From NCBI GenBank assembly GCA_935421135.1, contig OW285195.1, forward strand, positions 15,452,158 to 15,516,157: a stretch of DNA of 64,000 nt, read 5' to 3'. A model generated the notes under the pieces. That model ran no database searches. It saw nothing but the letters and a program-made list of their open reading frames with translations, and had not been told where the DNA came from. A program made the translations under genes and the position numbers. The stretch is from Bugulina stolonifera (lineage: Eukaryota > Bryozoa > Gymnolaemata > Cheilostomatida > Bugulidae). Positions 22,401 through 32,900 of this stretch are shown here, piece by piece (the stretch's first letter is position 1; the number at the start of each line of letters is the position of its first letter).

Positions 22401-25205
22401 GTTTCTCCAGAGGCATCTAATGCCAATAATGTTCAAAGATATGTTTCTGATATAACTATTATATTGCCAGGATTTGTCGCTGTGTGGTAACAGCTTCTGT
22501 CCAGGAAATGCTGCCAATAATACACATCTGCAAAGCCCAACGAAGCAACAGGTAGGTGTTACATTCTATTGTAGCTAGTAAGAGGGCTAATTTTTTGAAG
22601 AAGCGAAAATTGCTGGGTTGAATGAGAAGGTACACATTAGTGTGATGTATACGGAGGTTTGGTGAGTAAAAATGGTATTGTTTACTATTCCGAATAATTT
22701 ATCCTTTCTCCATTCTTCAGTTGATTCCAATTTGAATAATATTCACTAGGCTCCAGTTACCAGTCTCACGCTTGACAAAGTCCGAGTTTAGTAGTCTCCA
22801 TTATTCACTGAATTAGTGCTAGACGCATCATGTTTGTTTGTTCCCCAATGTTTTGATATACTGCTGTCATTGTCGGAAGTCTTTTGTATTTATTTTTCAG
22901 TTATACCTCTTGGCGGGATCCTATACAAGCTGCTCATTGCTAGCGGTGGTTTTAGTTCTGTTCGTTCAACAACTGGGGTCAGAAAAAAATAAGAAAGTTG
23001 TGTGTACAAAGGATGCTTGGAAGCTGAGCAATGTATTTGCCACTTTCAGCCTGCTACGAGACGTCAGGTTGATTCTACTCATGCCTCTCTCAGTTCTAAC
23101 TGGGATGATGCGAACTGCATTCCTTGCCGACTATGCTGAGGTAGTGCAAGTCCTTTATAATATGTGAATATGGTTACTATTTGCTGTGCGTGTGTGTGAT
23201 AGATAGGATGAGTTTAAAATGTGAATACATCCACAAGTAGAGATTAACTTGAGCTTATTAGGCTGAGCAGAAAATGCTTGGACAGTAGAAAATTGGAGAA
23301 TCAATTATTGCATTTCCACATATTTAACTGTTATTTTAAAACCATGTGCCAGAATATGCTATTATAATAGACAGATGGTATTGTCATAGGGTCTGTTCCA
23401 TCTTATACAGGCATTCATTACCTGTCCTCTTGGCATCTGGTGGGTTGGATATGTAGCCATATGTTACAGTGTGGTGGATGGGGCGGCTTCGATAGGATTG
23501 GGACGGCTTGTCAAATACGCTGGAAGAATACCAGTCTTTGCAATAGGTATTAGATTTATCTTCTCCTGTTACACTGTAATCGTGAGAATGGAAATTTTCA
23601 TTTCACAATTTCCCAACATATACATGTACGTGTAGCTGACTATAAATTGTGTTTGTATTGTTTCAGGTTTTACATTTAATGCAGCAGCTCTTCTCTCACT
23701 CTTGTTTTATCAAGTGACAACAGATAAGATCTACGTATACTTCATTCTCTCAGGAATATTGGGCGTAGCAGATGCATCTCTAAGTGTCCAGTTAACAGGT
23801 ATGTTTGGGAGTAATCACATGATACATGCTTATCTATGGCACTGTCTGTTCCGGCCTTGTAGCAGTGCTTCGTGCTGAGTTCACAACAGGCAGCGACTAA
23901 AGATTGGTGGTGAGAACTTGGCAAGCTCACATACCACTATAAAATAAGACACACCTAGCCGTGGTATAAAATACCACTGAAATACTGTAATGGTACGCAC
24001 AGTCTTCTCTAACCACCTGACACTAATTACAATGTGTACTCACATGTATATCTGCTTGTATTCCCTACTACTTAGTCAAACATTGCTTACATACTTGTAT
24101 ATAGCATACTGAGTCATTGTACTGCTTTTTATACCCATGTAAAGAGGCCCGACCTCTCAGAATTACCTGATATTCATTTTGTATATGATTTGGATTATTC
24201 TAAGCATCTTTCGTAATAACTCGACCCATTTTGGGTCGGCCATCGGGCTTCCGGCCGCCATATTGTTGCGCAATTTCCAGACGACCCTATGTCGTCTTTT
24301 CCCGACACTACGTCGGCCTTTTTACCGGAACTTCCTCCGGAAGTTCTCTTACTGTATAAAGGGCATTGTTTTTACGTTTGTTGTTTCAGTTCTTGCTTGG
24401 ATCTCTATAAAGACACATCTATACTTATATACAGAGACTTTCACTTCGTAGATAGGTCATTCTAGTTGTTAAGGTCCTCGACCTTGCAACACGAACTGCC
24501 TACTAGGTCGGATCACTCTCTTTCTCAGTATAGTAAACAAGCATAACTCGGGATCACATGGGTCGTCTTTGGTAGTTCTACTGACTCCGATCAATCTTTC
24601 ATATAATGAGAAGGCCTAGCACTACTCATAGGCACTTCATTTTAGGTCGGGAGTCGTCTTAGGACGACCATACCAGAAACCAAAAACCATTACAATACTC
24701 AGAATTGAGGGTCTGCCATTATCTTATCTTTATGTACATGTAGCTACCCCGTGATCGCTGAGATTCACAATGACAATCACGTACTGTTTGAAATTACATC
24801 ATTGGCAAGGGTACTCGTGTGAATAGTGGGAGAGAGTGACTGAAGAACTGGTTAAATTCTCTGTAACGGACTCTGGACCAATCACGTTCACTGAATGACA
24901 ACTTTGTGATTGTTCTATAGGTACATTGTACAGAGTAGTACCTAGACTTGTGTGTACCTATGGCTTGTGTTACTGAAGCTTCCTCATTTTTAGCTCTATA
25001 TGGAGTTCTGTTCAAGGAAGATGGTAAAGCAGCATTCTCCCTCTATAGACTGTGGAGGGCAGTGGGCTACATTATATCATTTACTATCCAAAGTCAAGTT
25101 TGTATATCGCCGAAGATCTACATGTTGCTCTCCATGCTAACCATCGGTGTCATAGGTTATATAGTTGTAGAGATCATTGAGAAAAGAAAAGCCAAAGCAG
25201 CATAA
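13440..25205 (+). CDS. UNC93A-like membrane protein, tandem copy a (10 coding exons, 475 aa)
   Basis: Exons: 13440-13553, 14456-14642, 17925-18076, 18353-18443, 19738-19820, 22471-22551, 22901-23140, 23411-23546, 23667-23798, 24994-25205. All junctions are GT-AG with continuous phase, summing to 1428 nt. UNC93 family hallmarks are LEQLQSSLFSEEGMG after a hydrophobic helix, then KWSILLSLIGYNLY and a following multi-pass array. UNC93 proteins are MFS-like, 11-12 helix membrane proteins. UNC93A itself has no firmly established substrate, and UNC93B1 traffics Toll-like receptors. Residues about 182-236 form a loop with sequons NVS and NNT and two cysteines (CGNSFC), probably lumenal or extracellular. 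The tail ends in basic KRKAKAA. The start was chosen because copy b has ATG at the same place with equal exon length. Copy b is about 86% identical in protein. This copy is expanded by insertions in introns 2 and 5. Confidence 0.93.
13685..13925 (-). mobile_element. tRNA-derived SINE (family A), reverse orientation, in UNC93 copy a intron 1
   Basis: On the minus strand it reads a tRNA-like head with A-box region GGTGTAGTGGTAGC (plus 13803-13816) and B-box-like GGCTCAAACCC (plus 13745-13755). The family tail ends at about 13685. It matches 5770-5935. A second tail fragment in the same orientation follows at about 13985-14035 (GCAGTCATGCAGAGACTTG). Confidence 0.75.
14130..14232 (+). repeat. Palindromic GTAACGTTAC / TACAATGTAAC tandem cluster
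   Basis: Repeated palindromes (AATGTAACGTTACATT) separated by TACAATGTAAC words, in intron 1 of copy a. The homologous intron of copy b also carries a GTAAC-based repeat (30258-30475), though with a different unit. Confidence 0.75.
14732..16174 (+). repeat. 11-bp satellite array (TTGTACTATGC)n, ~130 copies, UNC93 copy a intron 2
   Basis: About 1.44 kb of an 11-bp unit. Most copies are perfect. Four copies carry an inserted variant containing TACTACAACACAATGC (near 15732, 15797, 15957, 16020). They are paired about 64 bp apart, indicating larger-scale duplication. The last ~10 units carry TACTACGC instead of TACTATGC, a locally homogenised variant. Because 11 is not a multiple of 3 and the unit has no stop in any forward phase, all three plus frames stay open for 485-513 codons. 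The array lies in the intron between exons 2 and 3. Copy b has no such array. Confidence 0.96.
16354..16358. repeat. 5-bp target-site duplication, left (CTCTA)
   Basis: CTCTA abuts CAGGGGCGTA at 16359 and recurs at 17849-17853 directly after TACGCCCCTG. A 5-bp match is short, so this is less certain than the 8-bp cases. Confidence 0.55.
17203..17430. repeat. Long inverted repeat (foldback), ~90-bp arms
   Basis: Left arm about 17203-17297 and right arm about 17336-17430 are near-perfect reverse complements (core GTTGATCAGCTATTAAAAG / CTTTTAATAGCTGATCAAC), with a ~38-bp loop. It sits inside the 16359-17848 element and may be a nested MITE or part of that element. Confidence 0.85.
17427..17645. 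repeat. Nested palindrome cluster
   Basis: An outer pair GTGTTACAGTACTATTACTAG ... its reverse complement brackets two inner palindromes built from TAATAACTACAAT / ATTGTAGTTATTA and TACTAGCTATAGCTAGTA. The whole ~215 bp can fold into multiple hairpins or cruciforms. It is directly adjacent to the 17203-17430 foldback. Confidence 0.85.
17849..17853. repeat. 5-bp target-site duplication, right (CTCTA)
   Basis: Matches 16354-16358, immediately after the right TIR of the 1490-bp element. Confidence 0.55.
18969..19062 (+). repeat. 8-bp tandem repeat (GTATCAGC)n, ~11 copies
   Basis: GTATCAGC repeats with CATATCAG variants at both ends, inside intron 4 of UNC93 copy a. Confidence 0.92.
21065..21121 (+). 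repeat. Short tandem repeat (CGGT(C/T)TA)n
   Basis: Alternating GGTCTAC / GGTTTAC units, ending in GGTCTGC, in intron 5 of UNC93 copy a, just before the GC-rich duplicated block. Confidence 0.85.
21160..21555 (+). repeat. GC-rich direct duplication, ~215-bp unit
   Basis: Two copies start at about 21164 and 21379 with ATATATGTT(G/A)CAATGCTGCC. Both contain AGGACCTTGGGACCGG, CCTTAGGCCCTC, CGACCCACCCCA and GTGTTGGAACTCGGGCTA. The block is far richer in GC than its AT-rich surroundings. It is followed by a GCGAGCGAAGCGAGC palindrome at about 21647-21662. No known family is recognised. It lies in intron 5 of UNC93 copy a (2650 bp, versus 636 bp in copy b). Confidence 0.8.
24130..24700 (+). other. 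Hairpin-rich, relatively GC-rich insert in UNC93 copy a intron 9
   Basis: Consecutive short hairpins CGACCCATTTTGGGTCG, GACGACCCTATGTCGTC, CCGACACTACGTCGG and CCGGAACTTCCTCCGG are followed by a TATA-like ACTGTATAAAGGGC at about 24351. The composition and TATA placement would suit a solo LTR or a promoter-bearing transposon piece. I cannot find convincing TG...CA ends with a target duplication, so the nature is open. Confidence 0.4.
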
Positions 25206-25381
25206 TTTTGTTATAAAATTAAATTATTTCTTGTTCTGTTTCCATGGAAATGTAGATTTTAAATGCCTAAACTTGTCCCTCACCTTGAAACTGTGAATAC
25301 ACTTAGATACTTTGAATGTACGTAGATGTAGACTAGTAACAGCATATCATTTTCTGACCTGCTCTGTAAGGATAAAATATA

Positions 25382-25387
25382 AATAAA
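25382..25387 (+). terminator. Polyadenylation signal AATAAA, UNC93 copy a
   Basis: AATAAA about 180 bp after the stop codon at 25203-25205. It is the first clear canonical signal downstream. Confidence 0.5.
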
Positions 25388-25654
25388 TGTTAGATATTTG
25401 GAGTTTTCTTATCAATGAACAAAAACCCAGCAACTATGATGATAGTAAAGGTATAAAGATAGAGAATTGTCACTCATACATATAGATCTGACAATAATAA
25501 AGGTGAGAAATTCAAATATGCTGGGTACAGTGTACAGTGAAAGTAAAGGAACACAATATAATGATACAACATTATGAACCACACATGTTATATGAAAGTG
25601 ATATACTGAAGGCTTTAGTCAAACTTCGTGTAGATGGCTAAATCTGTTCACAAA

Positions 25655-28600
25655 TCATTCCTGTATTTTCAGTCCATGAATTTCCAACTCATAAATGTTC
25701 ATCGATTTGTTTACTTGAACAGCGGTTAATCTCACGTATCTACCAAACATTCTGGTACGACACTCAAGCAGGTATGGATCTACTGGTGGTCTGCCAGGAA
25801 GGTAATTACAGATCTCATCTTCTGGAGGCTCATCAAAGTTGACATCACTTCCTGCAACTGCTAGTCTCACATTTGCAAGTCTGTCTGCACATGCTGAAAC
25901 AGTTTCACCAGAAAATGACAGAGTAAGGTACATATTGCAGACTAGTAAAAGAATTTAATAACATGGATAATTGTATTAAAAAAGAATGTAATACTTTAAA
26001 GATATTTAATAATATTTAAGCAATGTAAGGGTGTGTACATGTAATATAGAAGTACTGTAGAACGTAGATACACGTACATCTCATACGTAGGGTACATACA
26101 TGTAATATAATTATAAGGGTACATACATGTAATATATAAAGGTATATACATGTAATATATAAAGGTATATACTCATGTAATATAAGAGTGTACACATGTG
26201 ATATAAGAGTATATACAGGTAATATAAGAGTATATACAGGTAATATAAGAGTATATATACAGATAATATAAGAGTATATACAGGTAATATAAGAGTATAT
26301 GCAGGTAATATAAGAGTACATATTGTATTACTAGGGGTAAATGTATGTAACATAAGGGTAAATACATACCATTCTATTTTCTACATTTCTTTCTCATCAT
26401 TGCTATTAAACAAATCAAACACAAGTAATAAAGCATTAGTGAGTACCTTGGTTAGCTTTACTTCTGTTCCATATTTTGACTGCTGTGACATAGTGACTGA
26501 TCAGCAAGTCTATTTGTACCCAAGGTGATTCTTCTACATCTGTATGGGCCATGCTCTCAGATTCATGGCCAGAGGGAATGTAAATAGCATCAATAGCCTT
26601 GGACGCTGGATATCTTGATAACGAGCTAGACATCTGTGCTTCACCGCCTTTGAAAACATGGATAGTTATTTCCACAGTCTGAAGTATATGACTGATGATG
26701 TTAAAAATCAACACATTGAAACTTATTTTGACAAAGTGAAATCTGCTTATTACTCATACAATTCATAATTGGACTTCTAGAAGTTCTAAAGTTGATTCAT
26801 AAAACTGGCGAATTTTATTTTAGAATCATTATTACTGCATTATGCACTAAATAATCTGTATTGTACTATCTCTTCTGGTTGTATGTGTGGTAAATTACAG
26901 CATATATTGTATATGTATAGTTTTTGTATTTGCAATACTAGTGTGTTTCTATTTGAAATTTGGACAACCTAGATGTAAATTTACCATCATGTACTTCTAG
27001 ATACAGACATATCAACTATTAATGGGCCTGTATTACATCAGTTACCAAACCAGTTACTGATTTCAACTTTGTACAATCAGTTTTAAATGCAGCCTACACT
27101 TGAGATGCGTCACCAGCCTACACTTTGAGATGCATCACCAGCCTACACTGTGAGGTGCGTCACCAGCCTACACTTTGAGATGCATCACCAGCCTACACTG
27201 TGAGGTGCGTCACCAGCCTACACTGTGAGGTGCGTCATCTACATGTAAAACTTCATATTTTAATGAGAATTACTAGTCTATATGCATTGTTGGTGTGTGG
27301 TATATTTGTTCACTGACTTTGTGCTAAATCTAAATCATTGCTCTTCATTTTACTACTCTCCATATTCTTTTTGAGCAACGGGATGTCAAACAATACAAAA
27401 GAAAATTTTCTAGTAAAAAATCTAAATAATTTTGCCAATTTGCATCAGCTGAACATAAAAATTACGTTACATTACGCTACGAACGTTACATTGCGTTATT
27501 TACAATCTATAGATTGTAAATAACGTAATGTGCAAATAAAATGTAATGCAGTATGGGGCAGAGTTGTGCTCTGGGGTGCCATATGATGCAATATATTATG
27601 CAATACCTCTGGCGAGCAATGTGGAAAACTCATAGACCTTGATATCTCCAAAATGAGCTTCTTTAACCAATGTCAGCTGTCCAGCCTCTACTAGAAGATT
27701 GATTAGACTGGGTTCGTTAGACGTCATACACGTAGATGTAGTCTCATTATATGACACGGCCACACATGATTGGCCAGCACAGCAGGCCGACTGACAGCTG
27801 TGAATTGACGGTGATATTCTAGTTTTGTTATGATTCAGAAGTCGTCTTCCTGTGTATGTGAAGTTATACCCCTTTCCTTCTGGAATAAATTATTATAAAA
27901 CATGGATAATAATTATATGATTACATGTAATATAATAAATAACCCAAGTTCACTCACTGCTAGCGAGGATACAACTTGAAGCAGCACCAGAAGAACTGGA
28001 TTTTATAAAACACGAAACAATTCCTATCAGCGTATAGCATGAACATGAAGAATTAACAGTGAAGAAATTTCACACAGACTCTATTATTTGTACTCTGCAT
28101 TATATACAGTAGATCATGTATCAAAAGATGGACAAAGGTGTACTGTTCTCTTAATCCTTCATTGTAGGTTATACTTTCATTGTTTAATCTCATAATCATA
28201 AATAAATAATTACATGTATATAAATTCTTTGCAGAGTTCCACTGCTGTACTGCACTGGATATAAATCATAACAAAGTCCACTGCACACCCGAGTAGTGAA
28301 TTTCAGCAAGAAAGATATCTGACAAACAAAAGGTAAATATTGCACACATGTATATTATGAAAGTCATGCAATATGTCTTGACCTAGACATGTTACGTGTG
28401 TAACAGACTCAACTGTTATAATCTCATAGGAAAATTCTGGCAGAACTAACCTGAAAGTGGGCAGGACTTTTCAAAGTACACCATATCACTGGATTCACCA
28501 ACAGTCACTGCTATGGTGTTGTTGTACAGCTGGCATGATTTGCTTGTTGAGTTAAATATTCCAGACAGGCATTTCTCATTGACAGAGTTACATAATGACA

Positions 28601-28988
28601 TGCAGTTAATAACTCGTCTCGCATCTACAGTTAGAATAGGTTAAGCTGAGTGTTTACAAATTACAACCAATAAGACCAGTATGGGAGACGTGATGAACGG
28701 CTATCTTATAACACAGTGCCAGATGCAATATAATACTGGTAAAATTGACTCGCAGATGAAAAAGATGTACAAACATTTATAATTATGATGAAAAACATGC
28801 GTTATACATGATATAGTGTTATACTTACTTGATATCTCTACCAATTCAACGTTCATTGATGCCTTGATTCTTATCACATTCATCTTATGAGTGTAGAGTT
28901 GTGCTTCCTTTCCTAAAGCCTGTACATCAGTCATCAATACTATCAGTACAAGTATGCGCTCTTGAAATAGAAACTGTCTTCTAATCAT
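25655..28988 (-). CDS. Secreted PAN-PAN-fucolectin (F5/8C-like) protein, 5 exons, 348 aa
   Basis: Minus-strand exons: 28829-28988, 28451-28624, 27607-27879, 26447-26647, 25655-25893, all in phase (1047 nt). The start at 28988 gives MIRRQFLFQERILVLIVL, a signal-peptide-like leader. Exon 2 carries a PAN/apple-like pattern (CMSLC ... C ... CQLY). Exon 3 carries a second (CQSACC ... C.AVSYN ... C). Exons 4-5 form one fucolectin/tachylectin-type domain: YPASKAIDA, SPWVQIDL, VKIWNR, then C.DRLANVRLAVAG, and C...GRYVRL...YELEIHG to the stop. FTP/F5-8C domains commonly bind fucosylated glycans, and PAN domains mediate protein or carbohydrate contacts. An extracellular lectin or mucus/innate-recognition role is inferred. 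The exon-4 acceptor (TTTTCAAAG) was chosen because the more obvious upstream CAG breaks frame. The gene lies between the two UNC93 copies on the opposite strand. Confidence 0.82.
26030..26360. repeat. Degenerate ~21-bp minisatellite (GTATATACAGGTAATATAAGA)n
   Basis: Roughly 15 imperfect units combining GTATATACA and GTAATATAAG words, in the last intron of the PAN-fucolectin gene. It keeps several minus frames open (Tyr/Ile/Cys repeats), which is an artefact of the repeat. Confidence 0.85.
27089..27238. repeat. 25-bp tandem repeat, ~6 copies with alternating variants
   Basis: The unit is GC(G/A)TCACCAGCCTACACT plus (TTGAGAT or GTGAGGT). The two variants alternate, so a 50-bp dimer is probably the duplicating unit. 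It lies in the intron between the second PAN exon and the lectin exon. Confidence 0.88.
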
Positions 28989-29069
28989 AGTAACTACACC
29001 TGTTTCCGTACTGATATATTCAGATAAGCTGCTTCCATAGCTTACACATTGCATCCTGTTGGTCAACAG

Positions 29070-29448
29070 GTAGTCTTCTATTAGTCTTCTATTAGTCTTC
29101 TATTAGTCTTCTATTAGTCTTCTATTAGTCTTCTATTAGTCTTCTATTAGTCTTCTATTAGTCTTCTATTAGTCTTCTATTAGTCTTCTATTAGTCTTCT
29201 ATTAGTCTTCTATTAGTCTTCTATTAGTCTTCTATTAGTCTTCTATTAGTCTTCTATTAGTCTTCTATTAGTCTTCTATTAGTCTTCTATTAGTCTTGTA
29301 TTAGTCTTCTATTAGTCTTCTATTAGTCTTCTATTAGTCTTCTATTAGTCTTCTATTAGTCTTCTATTAGTCTTCTATTAGTCTTCTATTAGTCTTCTAT
29401 TAGTCTTCTATTAGTCTTCTATTAGTCTTCTATTAGTCTTCTATTAGA
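29070..29448. repeat. 11-bp satellite (TTAGTCTTCTA)n, ~34 copies, at the 5' end of the lectin gene
   Basis: About 377 bp of 34 units with one visible variant (TTAGTCTTGTA near 29297). It begins about 80 bp upstream of the proposed ATG of the minus-strand PAN-fucolectin gene, so it lies in its promoter or 5' UTR. The unit length equals that of the 14732-16174 array but the sequence differs. Confidence 0.95.
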
Positions 29449-29619
29449 TTTATGATGTTAGTATTAAATATTAATTTTTCCATCATTTCTATCAGTATAA
29501 CTGATTGCATGGTGTGTCAAGAATAAAATCAGAAAGTTATCTTCTCATGAGCCATTCCGATGACACTTATCAAACATAAAATGGGCCAATACAGAGAAAC
29601 TAAACTAGTCAGTTACTAC

Positions 29620-29928
29620 ATTTATACTGGTAGTATACCATCATTAAAGGAAAAAGTATTGGCAAAATATTAACATTGTTTAAGTAATATTATACATGTA
29701 CGTTACATGCAACATGGTAATAGCAAGATATATAATTATGTAATATGTAATCTGTCTGTGGGATCCATACCACTGAATTGGCATGCACTGTCGTCAAGGC
29801 ACACATTCAGTTCAGTGGCACATACTGTGGTCGGGTTACTCAGTGGGTGAAAGTGATAAAATTGTATAAATAAATTGTACAGCAAGACGTTAGTTAACTC
29901 TGTCTTCTATCTTTACAGCACCTTAGAG
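29620..29928 (+). promoter_or_regulatory. 5' flank/leader of UNC93A-like copy b
   Basis: Collinear with 13150-13439 upstream of copy a. It has a TATA-like TATAAATAAATTG at about 29866, some 60 bp before the ATG. That position is plausible for a core promoter but would leave a very short 5' UTR. The role is inferred. Confidence 0.45.
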
Positions 29929-32900
29929 ATGTCAGACAGTACAGAAATGGAACACTATTCTGGAGATGCGGAAGAAGAGCGTAAAGCAATATTGGCAAAT
30001 TCCTCTGAACCAGAAACAAAAGGATTTACGAAAGTATCACAGGTAAAATTAGTCCAACCACTCCATATTCACCATAGGTTATCATATTTCATCGTCAAAC
30101 TCTGTGAATAATGTGTGACTTGTAATTACAGGTTGGAGTAACCTAGTGAGTGACCCTGCTTGACCTCTCCAATAGTCGTGAAATAGATATCAGTTAGTAT
30201 GATGGTAGCACAGTATCCTAATGTTACTAGGTTTGCAACTGTTAGCATTCCATTTTGTTAAATTATGTAACATCACAGTATGTAACATAACAGTATGTAA
30301 CGCAACAATATGTAACATCACAGTATGTAACGTCACAGTACGTAACATCACAGTACGTAAAATCACAGTATGTAACATCACAGTACGTAACGTCACAGTA
30401 TGTAACGTCACAGTGCGTAACGTCACAGTATGTAACGTAACAATATGTAACGTCACAGTATGTAACGTTGCAGTATAATGTTACATTGTGATCACTGAAT
30501 TGTGAGATTTATCTATCAGTAGACTGTTTACTTTTGAGTTATAAACTGCAGCCAATGCTTCTACTTTAAAATATCATCCAAACTATGAAAAAATGTTAAA
30601 TTAAAAAATGTGTTACCAAAATTATCGTGATCCATAGCCAAAACTCATTTAGTGCCATAAATCAGCAAAGACATGCGTGTTGTCAGGGAGTCTTTTCCCT
30701 ACCTGTCAGCAAACAGCTGGTGAACTACACAAGTATGTCATCAATTAAGCGCACATTAAAAATGACAAATATATGTATAATAAAGTTGGATGCTGTACCT
30801 CATGAGTACAAGTCATATTGTTTACAAATGGTTATCATCTACTATAATAATGGTACCTCTAGTTATTTTAGGATAATTTTGACCAAACTCCAGAGATGTT
30901 AGTTATGGAATACCATTGGTCCATTGAGTGGTCAGATAGATGTACATGTATTAGTGTATATTATGGTAGAAGCATCACTAGTCAAGGTGGTCAGTGTATT
31001 AATGTATTAATGTGTATTAATATGTTAGTGGCATCATGGAAGCAGTCTGGTGAAATTTACTTTGGAAAAGTATACATAATAATAGTTATTGTATAATTTA
31101 TGTACATAATACATGTAAATTATTAATTTACAGATTTGGAGAAATTTATTTGTCTTGGAAACTGCGATGTTCATCTTATTTGGTGCCAATCTGGCTCTGG
31201 AACAGCTGCAGTCCAGTTTGTTTACAGAGGAAGGAATGGGCACTACTATATTTGCTACTATATACACATTTTCTGTATTCTCAGCTCTTTTCCTGGCCAC
31301 TCCAATCATTACTGTATTTGGTAAGTTGAGGAACAATTATTCACATTTCAACGATTGATCAACCAGACACTGAGAGATCTAATTGCGATATGTCTTCTGG
31401 AGAGAGCAATTTCTGCTCGAGCTCAGTTCCACTGGTGCATCATGTAATTGTCTAGTGTGTTATAAATATCCTACATGATTATATGATTATATTATATACA
31501 TGCATTTTGATTATGGAGTTACCCTCTCTCTGTCATTATAATTTCAGCACTCTTTTTACGACCATAATTTGTGTTCCTCCACTCAAAGAAAATATATTAA
31601 ACCTTGCAGGCATTTAACATCTTTTAGCCCATGAGGTGTCACATATGGGCTGTATTCAGTGTATTTTCATCTCTTTACATTTTCTGTTGATGTGTTTGTC
31701 TATAAAGCAGCAAACAAGCAGTAAAATATGATGTCATACCTTGGATTTGCTACTGAGATCAGCTTTACCATAGTAATACTGTAGTACACTGTGGTGGTGT
31801 ACTATAACATGTGTGCTTTGAATTTGGCAGGTGCTAAGTGGAGTATACTCCTATCTTTGATTGGTTACAACCTATACAACATATCTTACCTGCATGCTAG
31901 TTGGGAGTTGTTTATACCTGCTGCGGTTATGGAAGGGCTATGTGCATTCATATATGTAGCCCGAGGAGTATACCTGAACACAGTAAGTGTATTTGCTAAG
32001 GGCCACAGGCTTGTATATGTGAGTCCTGCCTACGCTCTATTTTATCCATCCATGAAAGAGAAATGAAATAAATCCAACCTAATCTAAGATGAAGCAGTAC
32101 AGTGTAAATAAACTACAGTGTACAATGACCTGGCTCAGATATATAATTATGTATTTATAATGTATTACTACACTGGATTCTACTAACACGAATATGCTTT
32201 AGATTGCCCATGACTACGCTCACCTTAAAGGCATATCTAATGATGAAGCCACAAGCCTTATTATAGGAATATCTGAAGGATTCTACAAGAGTTGTAAGTT
32301 TATCATGGGTTTTATGAAAGGGAACCATGGTAGGTATGCATCTCATAAAGGCTTTTGAGAACATCTAAATAAAATTTCTCTTTTGATATTCCATAATGTT
32401 GTATTCAACATCATACAAGATAGCATGTTTTTCATAATGCACCACGTTTGTGAACTAGTTGCAAATTTCCAAAGTACTTTTAGCTATCCACCTTCCAGCA
32501 AACTGTTTTACCACTAAATATCACTGCATGATGTAATCCTACACTTTTACTCAAATATTGTACATAAAATAAAGGGTTTGATATTATAGCCGGCGTGTGG
32601 GGCAACACTGTAGCGAGCCAAATATTGATCCCCAGGAATGTGAGTTTAACAGTTCGTCCCCCTTCTGATCTGGTAAGTATTTTAGAAATAGCTGTAATAG
32701 TTGGGTGCGCTATTAAGGATAAAGGCGGGCAACTCCCCACCCCATCAGATGAGAGGGGCTGTCGACCTTATGGAACATAGTCCAATTGCTTCAGAGAAGA
32801 AAGGGGCTAAGTACCCACCTCCTTCACCAACTCTGGTGTACAGTAGTAAAAATGGTATAATATTGGCTCAACTAACCTCATATAAAATATACAGGTAGCT

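Noticed and set aside
26016..26367. Overlapping minus-strand Tyr/Ile-rich open frames
   Set aside because: By-product of the degenerate 21-bp minisatellite in the last intron of the lectin gene.
26648..26678. Upstream acceptor (ACTTCAG) for the lectin-domain exon
   Set aside because: It joins out of phase with the preceding PAN exon. The acceptor at TTTTCAAAG (exon start 26647) restores frame and gives a normal domain start.
27965..28010. Possible 38-nt extra exon in the lectin gene (minus strand, donor GTGAGT)
   Set aside because: Inclusion breaks the phase that joins the two PAN exons directly. No frame-neutral use was found.
30190..30478. Complementary Thr/Val/His open frames on both strands
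   Set aside because: Produced by the 15-bp tandem repeat in UNC93 copy b intron 1. A period divisible by 3 keeps one frame open on each strand.
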